From Nissolia schottii (Eukaryota > Streptophyta > Magnoliopsida > Fabales > Fabaceae), in the NCBI GenBank assembly GCA_003254905.1, contig QANU01094673.1:27296-91295 (forward strand): a DNA stretch of 64,000 bases, in the 5' to 3' direction. Position 1 is the stretch's first letter. Each line of letters opens with the position of its first letter. Both the position numbers and the translations under genes were made by a program. The notes under the pieces were generated by a model, which saw only the letters and a list, made by a program, of their open reading frames with translations, did no database searches and was not told where the DNA came from. This document shows positions 48,631-61,600 of the stretch, in pieces.

Positions 48631-51600
48631 TTATCAGGGAGGTACTCGACATTCCAAGCATGAAAGATTCTGAGGTCATGACCACCTTAGTAGACCGAGG
48701 CAGTTGGTAATATCCTATCAGAGCGTACCAAGAGGATAGACATCTACTAGAAGAAAGAAATTCAGCTCAAAATATCAAGCTATCTTCCAACTTCTATGTC
48801 ATCATCAAAGGGAATCTGTTCAGAAGAGGATTCACACATCTGCTCTTAAGGTGCCTGAAAAGAAAAGAGGCCGTCCGAGTCAAGACTGAGCTCTACAAAG
48901 GCACATGTGGCGGACACATCGGAGGGCGAGCACTTGCGTCCAAGGCTGTTCGAGCTGAATACTATTGGTCGACCATGAAGCCAGACTACATGACAATGGT
49001 AAAAAGTTTGACAAGTGTCAACCCTTTGCCCAAATAAACTAGGCTCCACCAAAGAACCTCCACAACTCAAATATAAGATGGCATTTATAGACAACCTCAA
49101 TCTGTTTCCTGAAGGAAAATGGAAGGTTAAGTTCGTGATAGTAGCAATTGACTATTTTCGCTAAGTGGATCGAGGCAAAGCCCCTCACTCACCATAGGAG
49201 CAGAGAAGGTCCAACATTTCATTTAAAAAAGAATCGTCTCCAGATATGGAATTCTTGCAGAGCTAGTCAGTGACAATGGCACACAGTTCGTTGATCGGCA
49301 GGTAAAAGAATATTGTGAAGACCTCGGCATCCACCGACTTTATACATCGGTAGAACATCTCCAAAAAAATGAGTTATCAACAACAAGATCATTCTCTCAA
49401 GCCTCAAGAAGAAGTTAGAAAGAGCCAAGGAGCTATGGCCGAAAACTTCCTATGATGTTCTGGTCATACCACACAACCCCTCAAAGCTCGACAAAAGAGA
49501 CTCCATATTGCTTGGTGTTCGAAGTTGACGCCGTGATCTCGACCAAAATTGCAAAACCAAGTCTATAGAGAATCCCCTACAATGACTCTGACAATGATCA
49601 ACCTTGCCTAGTCAGGCTCGACCTAGTAGAGGAAGACAAAAATGGCAAGAATAAAAGAAGTAGCAACTAGAAGGGTCAAGCCAAGAAGCTTCAAAGAAGG
49701 AGACTTAGTCCTCCAAAAAGTCAAAACTCCAGAGAAAGCCAAAAGGTGAAGGCAAGTTCACTTCAAACTAGGAAGGTCCTAACAATATCTCAAGGATGGT
49801 TGGCAAAGGTGCCTAAGAGGATGCAGAAGATTGCCAAGAACGTGGAACGCGTCCTCGCTCAAACAGTATTACAGCTAGCATTATGTACCCTCAATTTTCT
49901 CACTACAGGCGTACTCTTTCCTGTCTCTGGGTTTTATCTCATAAGATTTTTCCAAAAAAGGTTTTAACGTGGCTCAACAATGAGCAAGTCAAGCATTGTT
50001 AGGAATCGATGGGATTTCCATTTCATTAATGGATTAGTCTTCAACATATTTCCTCCCTTTAAATTACTTCCCAAGTTCCTTGAAACGATTAAGTCTAGTC
50101 TATTCCAAAGTCAATGTCACATTAACAATTCAATTAAAATTAATTGAAGTGGCTAATCATATTAACCATAGCTCAGACTCTATGAAATTCAATTACAAAC
50201 AACCTAATCACAAGCCAGGATTAATCCTATCTCTTACCAATTAGAGTTAATTCAAATAATCCATTGAATTATCCTCAATTGAAACCCTAATTATACATAT
50301 ACCTATAACACAATGCACACGTAGTCCTAGACAATAGTCCCACGTTAATGACCCATAACATGAAATTGAGGAGAGAATGAGAAGAAGAGATACAGAATAT
50401 AACAAACTTCAAATTAAGAAAATAACCTCAATAACCATTGATCCGTATGCTTCTTGGTGCAAGTATGAGAAACTACTCATCTATTAATGGAAGATTACAA
50501 AGCAATATTGAAATTGGATGGCTAGAAACACTAAAACTATGACAAGAGAGACTAAAAATCCTAGAGAGAGAAACTAATGAAAAAAAGTGGTCCTAAATTG
50601 TGAATTTAAGTCACAAACTATGAAATTAGAGTCAAAAGTTCTCTACAACTCGGGCACATTATGGTATTTATAGTGCAGGCTTCAAAATCTAAACCAAATC
50701 TTCGTTGATTTTGTTCGCGTATGTGTATTGTAGCACTGACTTTGGTTATTATGGCGACTTACAACCGTTGTAGCGCTTGTGTTCTGTATGGTGATAATAA
50801 TCCGTTGTGGTGGTTCTAAGACAACATTCCAGTTTTTCTTTAGCTCCAAGCTCTAATTGTGATCACCTCTTTTCCCAAATCAAGATCACCTACAACAACA
50901 CAACACTCAAGCACTCAAGCAGAAAGGCTATGTGAAAAGGGCTTTAAAATCCTACAATATAGTGCGATTTTAAGAATTCGAAGTTCAACGTAACATGCAT
51001 TAAAAATGCAAGAAAATCAATGTATTAAAGGAATGCAAATTGCTTAATAATAAAAAGAAGAAATAGGTGTATAAATGCAACCTATCACAATTCAATTAAA
51101 ATTAAATTGAAGCAACTAAGTTTAGTCTTTACTGAGGTCAATGTCACCTTAACTATTCAATTAAATGACTAAGTTTAGTTTTTACTAAGGTCAATGTCAC
51201 CTTACCTATTCAATTAAAATTAATTGAAACGACTAAGTTTGGTCTTCACCGAGGTCAATGTCACCTTAATTATTTAACTAAAATTATTCAAAGCATAATT
51301 TTAGTCTTTACTGAGCTCAATGTCACCTTAGTTATCTAACAAATTATTCAAAGCGACTGTTTAATCTTTATTGAGGTCAAAGTCACCATACCTATTCAAT
51401 TAAAGTTCATTACAAATCACTAAGTTTAGTCCTCACTAGGGTGTCACTAAAAAAGGTCATCCCAAGTCCGAATCAAAAGTTGCACAAGCACAAAAAGGCA
51501 AGTAGAGTCCACATTGATAAAAATAACATTTACGGTGATTTTACACAAGTTATATCAACAAAATGCAAAATAGAAAAAAATACAAGCTTAGAGAACTTGG

Positions 51601-54600
51601 GGGCAGGGGCCTACAGTCAATAATTTGACCATCTTGGACAGTCCTCTCTACGTCCAACTGGTCAGCAGCCTCCTCAAAGAAGAGAACCTTGACTTACTCT
51701 ACGACCTCGTCAAAGCCCTCCATGAACTGGTCTATGGCATAGGACTTGACCTGAGCAATGTCTGCTTGATAACTTTGCTCAATCCTCTCCAAGGTTGTCA
51801 TCAACCCCCTTCTCCTACAAACACTTGGCAGTGTAAGCCTCCTCATAGGATGCCATCCAAGTCTTTAGTAGTGACCCTTTGGTTTAAGGTCTTGTTGCCA
51901 TTGATGGTCAAGTCAAGATCGAACTCCACCTTACACAAACTGGCAGTAGCCACCTCCAAGTGACCCTTGAGGCTATCCATTTCCTGAGCACAAGAAGTTC
52001 AGTCCTCTTAAGCCCCCTCCTCCTTGGTAACAACTAACTCCTAAGCTCGATCTTGAGCACCCTCCTATTTCGCAGCAACAAGCTCGGCCTCCTGAGCTCA
52101 GACCTTCTCACTCTTTTCCACCAAGTCCCTCACCTCATGTTTGAAAACATGAGAAAGAACCTGCATTAGCCTCAATCCAAAGATGGGCCCTTGTCGTCAA
52201 AGACACGACAAGTCCCCAACAGCAATAGCCTCAGAACCTCCCAGCAGGCCCTCTAGCAGGTCCTTACACCCGTCATTAGTGTTAGGCCAGATGGTTGGGA
52301 TTGAAGTCATGGAAACTTCTCCACCTTCCTTTTCTTGATCAGAGGAGCAACGTCCACCCCTTTTTCAGCGATTCCAACCTTGTCGTCCTCAGCAACATTA
52401 GCAATTTCCTCTAGCCTCGGCCTCCTCGCCAAAGGAGACTAAGTGAGATCCAACACCTCAACAAGTGCCTTGGGTGTTAAGGATGGCATCGCCGAGAACG
52501 GAGTAGCAGCAATCACCTCCTTCTAAGGCATGGAGGTAGCATAAGTAGCCTCAATAAGATTAATGGAACCCCTGGCGACAGCCACGACAGTGGCAACAAC
52601 AATAGTAGCTACCTTACCCTTCTTCATGGCCTTCTTTAGGGCTGCCTTTCACCAAATATACTCAACATACTCCTCGGGATTGATTCTGGTCAGCATCTCA
52701 GCTACAAAGAAAAACAAATGCATCGGAATAATACTGTACACAAAGTCACAAAGCCAGGAATCCCAAACAATTCACTCACCCATGTGCACAGTGACGCCCT
52801 TTACATCTTGTTCGTGATGAACGAGGTTGGTGCTCTAAAAGGATTTTGTCGTGCGGTCACCGAACTAGAACTCAATGGTCAACTTGTCATGTTCGGTGAG
52901 AACATTGTAGTCACAATCAGTGATCTTCCTTGGATCACGTTGCCAATACGAGGGGAAAATCTCGTTCACTTGCATCTGGCCTCTGGACTAAGGAAAAAGG
53001 GATAGTGATCCTTCCCTACATCGTCCCTCCCAAGACGAACCTTAAAGAACAAAACTTCAAAGTCCATAAAGCAACTTGTGAAAAGCTCAAACAACCAATC
53101 CCGAGATCAACTGCTGAAGAACACCCAGACACCCTTGTTACTCCCTTGGCTTAGGAAATAAAATAAAATAAAAGAACATTTTCAAACTAGGCTCGGTCTT
53201 GAGGTTCTTCATAAGCACCTCAAATGAGCGGATGAACGCCCAATCATTTGGATGAATATGAGAAGGAGCAGCATTTAATGATGCATCACCCCCATCTGAA
53301 AGGGGGTGAAGGGAAGAGATACTCTCAAGTGGGAGAAGACATCATAAATGAAAATAGAAAACTTCATATGCTGCATAAGGTGACAGACCTTGTCTTAAGG
53401 AGAGCAGGGGCTGGCGATGAAAGACTTATTGTCGCTGTCAGTGGTCAAATTATGGCTACACCGAAATAGCCTAAGAAGCTCAGGGTCTACATAAATAGAC
53501 TCGTGACCGTAACAGGAGTAACTACCTAGGCATATGGGTCAACACCCACGCCGCTTCCTTCAGCATCAAAGCTATTGTTGGTCATCTCCAGAACTATTTC
53601 CTCAGACATGACTATAAAAGTTTGAAGTAAAAGGGAAAGAGATACTCACTTTGCCTACAGAGGAAGTACGGAGGAAAGCTCTACATAGTTGGAGAAGCAC
53701 CAAAGACTCAAAAGAATAAGCAAAGGAGAAAATGGAGAAACGGAGGAAGTGGGAAAAAAAAAACAATAAAGGAGATGATCCTACAAAGGTCACCTCCAAT
53801 CTCACCATTGAAAAAATCAAGGGTTCATATTCATTCGTATTTAAACAAATGATTGAGAGAAGCCTAGGCTAGATAGTCATCATAATTGTTGTCAAATCAA
53901 AAGTCACGTCATTGGGCTCCGCACTACTACATGGCAAGGTTCATCACCCCAAATTAAGCCAATTGGCAGCGTCTAAGCAAAACCAAGATATGTTAAAAAT
54001 GATCGGCTGCAAAGATCAGCTAAAGACGAGTCTATTCATTCGGGACCTGTGCCGAGAATAAGCTTGGTCACATGTATCCTAATGCGCGGGGCTTTCCTGA
54101 GCTCACGCTCAACTCGTAGTATTGTCGTCGAGAACAGCTAGACAACGAAAACTCAAGTTATCAGCTAGTAAGCTCAGCCCCTACCATACAGCAACAACCG
54201 ACCTTGGGGGTCGCGTACCAACTCAGCATAAAGGTCCGCAACGAGGCTCAATGCTCTCTCAAAACAACCCGAAGGCCCAATCAGCTAACAAAGCACTAGC
54301 GTGATCTAGGGAAACCCGCTAACAGCCTGCTTGCATGAAATAGAGAACATGCCTTGAACTGCACCACTAGAACATGGGCAGTCATACCATCGGGGAGAAA
54401 CCTCCCACGATCTCCACCAAGCACACTCGAGGACAACGACTCCTCTAATGGTGTGCATGCTATGTATACAGGGGGTCCATCATGCTAGAAGTAAGTCTTG
54501 TTCATTCATAACCGCACACAAGATTGTCCCTTGCATATCCCCCCTCCCAAGCACTCTCTACGACATCAGAGCTTGATTCCTTCAAGGGATACATACACAA

Positions 54601-54650
54601 CATCATCACCTACCTCACTCCCTTTGGGCCAGGTCAGAACAGAGTGGCAA
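48630..54650 (+). mobile_element. Ty3/Gypsy LTR-retrotransposon fossil with antisense ORF (Tat/Athila-like)
   Basis: Plus strand 48630-49750 holds the RNase H/integrase end of pol: zinc-binding-like GGHIGGRALASKAVRAEYYW near 48910 and an integrase-core DYF...WIEAKP-like stretch near 49150. A run of ~60-bp direct repeats follows (51100-51440). Minus strand about 51620-52680 is a coiled-coil-rich protein-like segment in the opposite sense, as known for Tat-lineage elements. The right part (about 54050-54650) is non-coding and LTR-like. The 5' half is absent. It is heavily broken, with many breaks, carries inserted sequence at about 49980-51060, and looks old. Confidence 0.65.
51100..51445. repeat. 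~60-bp tandem repeats within the Gypsy fossil
   Basis: GGTCAATGTCACCTTA or close variants occur near 51136, 51189, 51252, 51316 and 51377, each followed by ATTCAATTAAA and CTAAGTTTAGTC. A lone related unit is near 50113, so the array was probably split by the sequence at 50150-51060. Confidence 0.8.
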
Positions 54651-56063
54651 TAGCCACTTCCCAAAACATATGATATTAAAAGAATATTCATAACCTTGAA
54701 TGTTTATTTACTCACATCTATATATTTCAAAACGTAAGCCGTTATGACCACCGTAAATGCCAAACAGTGTCTAATTTAATTCATTGTAGCATGTAGCAAA
54801 TGTCAGCATCATTCAAGAAATGACGAGAAAAACAGGTTTAAGCCATTAGGAATGTACCATATTAGGGAAATTACTTCGTTTTGGCATTCATTTCAAGCTT
54901 CCGAATGCAATCTCTAGATCTTATATCAGCCTGCAGTTCAAATAGAGGTTTTTAAGGACTGGATACCTTTCTAATTTTACATTGTTAACCAAGAGTTAGA
55001 ATATAGCCAATAATTGCTATTTAAAAATTAAAAAAAACCTAAACTGTTTCTAGCAGAAGTAATATGATGGATGGAAAACCTTTCCAGGTAATCTAATATA
55101 AACATGTATTGACCAGCAAATTGGGGGAAACAGTAGATCAGTATAACTAACAACATTTGATACATTGAGTTTTTGTAATAAGGATGATAATAATGAGATG
55201 CAACAACATTTTATGGATCATCAAAGAGAATACTTTGCAAGATAAGATTTTGAGCTGAACTACTAAGTGAAGGAGAACAAATGCAACCGAATACTATGCT
55301 ATCTCCTGACTATACCATTAGGGTCTAAGGTAGCATTAGAACGGGAACAATGAGACAGCAAGGATGTGTCTTCGGTGTCCCTTGCTTTTTGAGATTCAGA
55401 AATTAGCTTAGAAATCTTCTTAGAGACATGTCTTTCATGGGCCTTCTGTTTAGAGGTACAAAAGTAAACTTAAAAATTGATCCGAGATGAGGATAATTTT
55501 AAGATTCTGGTCTTCATCCCATTCTCCAAACACGTCTCTATCTCTAGTGTCACACGAACCAAATGCTACCTAAGAAACTTCTCTCGCTCATCTCACAAGT
55601 TTAACACATTATATTTAGGCACACTCACAATAAAAGTGAGCCTCATCAACTTTTCCAAAATACATTCACTCATTTATGGGTCCCTGGTACTTTATTATTT
55701 TATTTTTGTCTCAATTAAACCACTGACATTTGGACCCTATTATCAAGAACCTAACTATCGAAACCTAACCTGACTGTAGGCTCACGTAAGGGGTAAGGAT
55801 CTACCATCAAAGATTTTTTCCATTACTAGACTCAAACTCAATATCATTGGTTAAGGGATCAAGGCCTGCAGTACATTGACCAACCCCACATTGGTCCACC
55901 AACTTTAATGTGTGCATTTGTACATGAATTTTTTTTTTTTGGTAGAAAGTGTGTAAATATGAGGTAATAGACCAGTGTCTATCCAAGATTTTTTGCTACA
56001 ACTTATTACAATAAACTAGCAAAGTGAAGGGTAAATAAATGCTTAGCTAGATATAATATAATT
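54651..56063. other. Intergenic DNA and likely 3' UTR of endonuclease V
   Basis: No gene recognised. Words resembling the short MITE at 8880 (CACAATAAAAGTGAG) occur near 55626. Confidence 0.4.
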
Positions 56064-58550
56064 TCAAATGGCAATAAGTTTCCCCTGTCTAATTGGCTCG
56101 GGCACACGATACTTGCAAGTCATCTGAACAATCTGAATAGCAGTATGAAGCGAAATCCTATGACCGATTGATATAAATATTGGTTTTATAGATCCCTGTG
56201 TAGATCTCATGGCCTGGACATATTGTTTGGCAAGAAAAAAAATGTTGAATTGGTAAATCAACAAAAAATGCATAAATACATGAAACTGGATTTTAGTAGC
56301 TTATGTAAGTTTAAGCCCAATGCCATTTCAATAACTTGTTTGGAAGCATGGCACAGCGTTTTTCTAGTGGCTTATGCTTACAAACACATCATTAGTATAA
56401 TCGATAAGGACAAGTGCCAATAGTTCAATTTCTTACCGCTCCCCATATATGCCCAAAGCAACCTTCCAAAGTAATGAAATCTTTACCAGAGTTTTCTTCA
56501 GCTCCAAGAAGTTCTCTCACTCTAGATTGATTAAGACCATCAACATGATGCAACTGGAACATATTATACAGGTAAAAATAAGTGTTCAAGCATTTACTTG
56601 GTTCTTAATTATAAGAACAACAGATAGAATTAAAAAGCAAATGAATTTCTGTCTACAAAGGCCTACCAGCATTCTAGCACATGAGAGATCAAGAAAATAA
56701 TACTTTCACTTAATTATAAGTAGAACCAATTAGTGATCTACTACTGTCAATACTGACATTCTTTCCAATCCCAATTGTTGGGAGATTTGCCACAACTCCA
56801 AGGTGACAAGCCAGGCCAAAACCTGCACAAGATTTAGAAAATTTCCCTGTTAAACACAGATAACAAGCTGAAATTTATGAGTTAGAATCAATTATAATAC
56901 ATACTTAATTCAGAAGAACATGAAATGACATCATATGCTAGACAAGCAAAAAGTTTGAACATTGGAAATTGAGTGATAGAAATCCTTTGTTTCAGATGTA
57001 TTAAGTTATTTTCTGAACTGGCATTCATCTATTGGGATACTTTTCTATCCTAAGTAAAAATTAGTGCTCACTTCCTTTTCAGTTAAGCTAGACACAAAAT
57101 GCTATTCAATGTTGCAAATTGATCTAAAATTCTAACAACAGCCAAGCATTCTATGCTCCATTAGTGTAACAGAACAGTCAAAAATAACAAACGGTTCCTC
57201 ATATTAATGCTGTTAGAATTTTATCAACCAAAATTGCAATCATAAGAGTATCTTTGTAGATTTCATATTTCATAAAGGCTAAGCAAATTCAAATGTATGG
57301 CCCTTTCAAAGAATAAAAAATTTCATCAACCAGCTCATAGAATAATAAAATCAAATCTTGTTAATTAGCTTAAACAAATAGCAGTACAAGAAATAGAATG
57401 AATGACGCATAACATTCGTGCATCAACTATAAAGCACTTGCCTCGGGGATGAAGTATTCCATTTCCATCAACCATTAACAACTGTTAACAAACATCGAAG
57501 TTAAACTTGTTCAGCTGAAGAAAACATGAAGTACAAAAACATTACAAATTGCCAGAAAATCCAAAACAGTTGGTCAGTTACCTAGCCGTTAGAATTTTGC
57601 ATATCTAAGTTCTTAGTGCAGCCAAAAATATTGCCACCAGCAATGTAAATTATAGCAAAGAAAAAAGTGTATGATATACAAGCATCAAATTCATACAATT
57701 TTTTAAGGAATTTAATTGTTATACACTAACAATATAAAGTTTAGGGTTTTATACACTGTCATCTAATTAAATCATTTCAAATGCATAACTTTTTTAAGCA
57801 GTGGGAGAGAGACTCAATTGTTTTTACTTGTCTCACAAAATTTAATTGAATGACAATGTAATAGTGCATAGTAATTAAACTCATTTTTTAAATATAAAAT
57901 ACAAAAAATTACCTGAGGGTAGAAAGGATTACAGTTCCTTTTCATTTTCTCCAGAATCTCTAGAAGAATTGGGGCCTAAAATTATAAAAGCAATCAAAAC
58001 AAGAGCTGAAACAAATATTTTCGACACTAAAATTGGAAAATTAAAAGAACAAAAAGGAAAAGGAACCTCTCTGAAAGCAAGGAAGCCAGGCACATAAGGG
58101 ACTTGAAGAGTGACCAAAGAGAAGTCCTCATAAACAACTTGAAGAGTGGCGATATCCAACACTACAAGGGTTCCACACGCCATCGATGGGTCATCCTTTG
58201 AGAAGCTCATATCAACCCCACCAACGTATCTTAACAACCCTTCTTCATCTTTGGAACCAGCTTGTTGCGGTATTTTCCATGTGAAACTATCCTCTGTGAT
58301 CAGCTTCTCCTTGAGCAAATCCTGTGCACTGAAAAAATGATACATTCGATTCAACCCAAAAAAAAATTGATTAATGATAAAGCAAAAAAAGAAAGGAAAA
58401 AAAAGAGAGAGAAAAAGAAAAGAGGAAATTCCAGAATGAACATGGCTGTACAATGAAACAGTAATCGATTCTGGAAGTGAAGAATTTTACACACGATATC
58501 CAGTTGTGGTGATCTGGCGACGAAGTTGAGGAGGATTCTTGGGTTTCCAT
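56064..58550 (-). CDS. ENDOV: Endonuclease V (seven exons, one GC-AG intron)
   Basis: Endonuclease V cleaves near deoxyinosine in DNA; eukaryotic homologues act mainly on inosine in RNA. Exons: 58495-58550, 58067-58328, 57913-57975, 57442-57481, 56758-56822, 56437-56553, 56064-56213, totalling 753 bases (250 aa) with consistent phases. Metal-binding and catalytic residues by comparison with E. coli Nfi: Asp58 in YVGGVDMSFSKDD, Glu106 in YVPGFLAFRE, Asp132 and His138 in MVDGNGILHPRG, Lys161 in TIGIGKN, His219 in ISIGHRISL. All are present, so it should be active. The intron after exon 4 starts GCAAGT instead of GT; the exon phases and protein continuity (HPRG|FGLACHLG) require it. The C-terminus ends PEPIRQGKLIAI, about 20-25 residues shorter than plant homologues I recall. 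The ATG at 58550 is the first in frame. No operon-like context, as expected for a plant nuclear gene. Confidence 0.93.
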
Positions 58551-59230
58551 TGGCTGAGAATCAGAGTAATGCAACAAAGGTCAGATGACGCTTGGGTTTC
58601 GTATAATTACTTCGCTCGTCTCTTTGTGAATTGAGCGTAGGTTTTATCTCTTGTTTACCCAATATCGATAAAATAAAACATACACACTCCGGTTTTCACC
58701 ACGGGTTATGGAAGAAACTTTGCCTTTTTTCATCCATAGATCTTTTACAATTTGCATAAACTACGAGAGATGCTCATACTTTACTCTTTCAATTTACTGA
58801 ACCGCAACCTTCCATCGTTTCTTACGGGAACGCGCACTTGAACTAATTATACTTTTATATTGTATATCATTATCATTCTAAGGCTAATAGAATCTCTTTG
58901 AGATCCAATCCTATTTAAGATAGAAAAATATGTGCCCTTGATTTCTTAAGATAATTTAGCTATTCATAACTTAGCTATTCGTACCTTTACTTTGCTAAGA
59001 AGATGTACGTTAGAGCCACTCGAAATACTTGAGAAAGCGAGACAACAATATTCAAACCAAAAATGCTTGCAAATATTTAAAGGTGATAGTGATTACAAGA
59101 GTAGAATCCGATGCATGTTCCTTTGGAAGGAGAACATGTTTATAGGCTATATTCTTACTGTGCTTACAACAAAACTAAATCATGGTTACAATAAAGTAAG
59201 TCTAGTCTAGTTTTGATAACTCTTATCCTT
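58551..59230. other. Promoter-side flank of endonuclease V, then intergenic DNA
   Basis: No TATA box or gene that I can support. Confidence 0.35.
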
Positions 59231-59234
59231 ATAC

Positions 59235-59525
59235 TATTAAGTGTCGATGATATTGTGTTTGTCCTTTTTACATGACTACTAATGATGGGTCGATTGTTGG
59301 TTCGTCAAAATCTTTTTCTTCTTGTTCTCTTTCTTTGCAATAACTACATTGATGTCCTGTATACTCAGCTAACACTTGGGATATTTTCCTTTTTGTTTTT
59401 TCTGTAGCTTTCATCTGGTTGGTTTTTATTCTTTCATACCATCTATTAAATTCTTGAGCTTTTTTATTGGTTCTTCCTACTAAATAAATATATGTAGTTG
59501 GCCCAGCGAAATAGGTCTATTGTAT
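59235..59525 (-). pseudogene. Unidentified coding remnant with a Cys pair
   Basis: The minus strand is open for roughly 80 codons, with protein-like content: YIYLVGRTNKKAQEFNRWYE, then a Lys-rich stretch, then GHQCSYCKEREQEEKDFDEP. The charge pattern and CxxC suggest a real ancient protein, possibly from a virus-like or retroelement source. I cannot name the family. It sits directly beyond the 3' end of the LINE relic. Confidence 0.4.
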
Positions 59526-59534
59526 AACATCCCG

Positions 59535-60175
59535 CTTTTTCCTTAGTAAAGATTTCGCAATATACGCCACCTTTGTTTGGCAAAGACAACTGCATGGAAG
59601 CTCCTAAAATTCCAAAAACCAATGCCACCTTTTTTTCTTGTCACATAGAGCATCTCATCTTTTCCAATTGATCTTCCATTCCGCATATTTACTCCCCCAC
59701 CAAATTCTACTAATAGTGGACTCAGTGTGCTCGCAAAGACCATGTGGGAGGAGAAAACAACTCATGATATATGTAGAGATAGCTTGCAAAACTGGCTTGA
59801 TTAACACATCCTTCCCACCTAGGTACTTAGAGTGAGTTTTCGCTGCTGTAAGTTTCATCCAACCTTGGATCAAGAGATTTTTTTTTTTGTCTTTGGGCAC
59901 ATTTCAGCTAAAGGAAACTCTGATTTGTACAAATTGATAAGTTGTCTAGATGCTCTATGGTAGTCATGGAGGATTTGTTTGACTTCATCTGTCTCAGTAG
60001 AGGTGACTCTGAAGAATATGATGATGTCATTAGCGAAAAAAAGATGAAAATTTTTAATGCATTGACTTCTTGAGCCTTCATACTCTCATTCTTGACAGTG
60101 CCACCACACAAAGAATAAAGAGATAGAGTGACAAACTCCCATTCTTGATATATAGTGACATTGTACAAAGAATAA
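59535..60175 (-). mobile_element. LINE (L1-type) reverse transcriptase relic
   Basis: Read on the minus strand: near 60040 FFANDIIIFF matches the RT catalytic FADD box with the first Asp changed to Asn. Near 59830 to 59690 come AGKEVLIKAVLQAIPTYIMS-type sequence (here GGKDVLIKPVLQAISTYIMS) and SRIWWGS, then near 59600 GGIGFWNFRSFH and KQRWRILRNL. These are the C-terminal landmarks of plant L1 ORF2. Frames shift at least twice and the 5' part (endonuclease) and 3' tail are missing, so it is an inactive fragment. Confidence 0.85.
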
Positions 60176-60730
60176 AGAGATAGGGTGATAAAGGGTTTAC
60201 TTGTCTCATGTCTTTTCCCACCTTTAATTGTTCACACGGGATGCCATTTTCAAGCTCAGACGAGTTTACTAAACTTGATTAAAGGGCCATGGGTTCAAGT
60301 GTATCAATCAAATTATCATTTACACTACGGAATAGTTCTCAATCTAGATTTTTATAATTTTTTTTATAGTAAATTAAACAGAAAGTAATACAAGAATTAT
60401 TATTATTCAAATATGTTTGGCACATTTTTGAAATGTGATAAATATTTTAAGATAATATAAATGTTAATATTTTTACTTTTTCAATTGATTAATATTTACT
60501 TATAATATAAGGCAGAAATGATATGCACAAAAATTGCCATACCGTATATCATACGTCTCAAAGTAAATATTGTAAGATGTTTATATATACAGGGTTAAAT
60601 AAGTTTTTGTCTCATAATATATTGTGAATTTTGATTTTGTATCCTATTTATTGTTTTTTTTTATTTGAGTCTTTGATAAATTTTTTTTGTTTGGTTTTAG
60701 TTCCCGACATTAAGTTGAATCGTTAAAAGA
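60176..60730. other. Intergenic AT-rich DNA
   Basis: Around 60594-60720 sequence of the type GGGTTAAATAAGTTTTTGTC resembles one arm of the MITE at 31677-32115; the other arm was not located. Confidence 0.35.
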
Positions 60731-60734
60731 TGAA

Positions 60735-61600
60735 AAAAAAGTTTTATGTACACCACTTTTATGTCACCAATGTGCCACCACATTAAATGCATATTTTCTC
60801 TCTTATTTCCCCCATTCTCCCTTACTCTCTTGTGCTCTTCTTCTTCTCCTATTCTTTTTTTTTTCTTCTTAGTTTTTTTCTTTATTTTATCACAAACATT
60901 TTTTTTTTCATTTGTTCATTTTTTCTAGTTTGTTTTTCTTCACTTATCACATACACTATTTTAATATAATTTTTCTTCATTTTTTATTATTCGTTTTTTT
61001 ATCCTTTGCAAGACATTATGGATTTCAGAGTTTTCATTTTCGTATTCGTTTGTGCAGTTTTTCAATTTTTCTAACTATTAAAATGTTTGTGCATGTGTAT
61101 AGAAAAGTTTGTGTATTATGGTTCAAAAGGTTGTGCACATCAGCACTGCCGTTTTCTTCTGTGTATTATTTTTCATTTTTGTTTCCGTCGAATTTTTTAT
61201 TTCTAGTTGTTCAAAAGTGTGTGCATGTATGTAGAAAAGTTTATGCATTTTTGTTCAAAAGTTTGTGCACAAGAGTACAAAAATTTTCTTATTATTCATT
61301 TTTATTTCATTTCGTCTTATTATTTGTTTCTTCTTGTTAAAAAGTTTGTACATGGTAGCAATTGATTCCACACGCTTAGGGTGTGAGTAGGGAGCAAGAG
61401 AGAACGCGACAATTACTTTTCGCTATGTAATGTGTCGTAGATCTGATCTCATTTGGTTTCGTATGTGAAAATTGTTTGTACATGTGTGTATAAAAAGTTT
61501 GTGCATGTGTATGCAAAAATTTGTGCATTTAGTACCACTGTATATACTATACGTACAACACACGGTGGCAGCAAAATCGATGTACATACAGCATTACCGT
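60735..61600. mobile_element. Possible non-autonomous transposon with degenerate GTTTGTGCATG repeats
   Basis: AAAGTTTGTGCATGTGTAT-like words recur at about 61084, 61104, 61214, 61228, 61258, 61474, 61494 and 61520. The edges look like weak inverted repeats (ATGTACACCACTTTTATG at left; CAAAATCGATGTACATAC at right). The same TGCACAAACTT word occurs in the MITE B family, so it may be a longer relative. Open frames here are low complexity. Confidence 0.4.

Noticed and set aside
60912-61340. 142-codon plus-strand open frame
   Set aside because: Its Phe/Val/Cys-rich content comes from T-rich sequence and the GTTTGTGCATG repeats.
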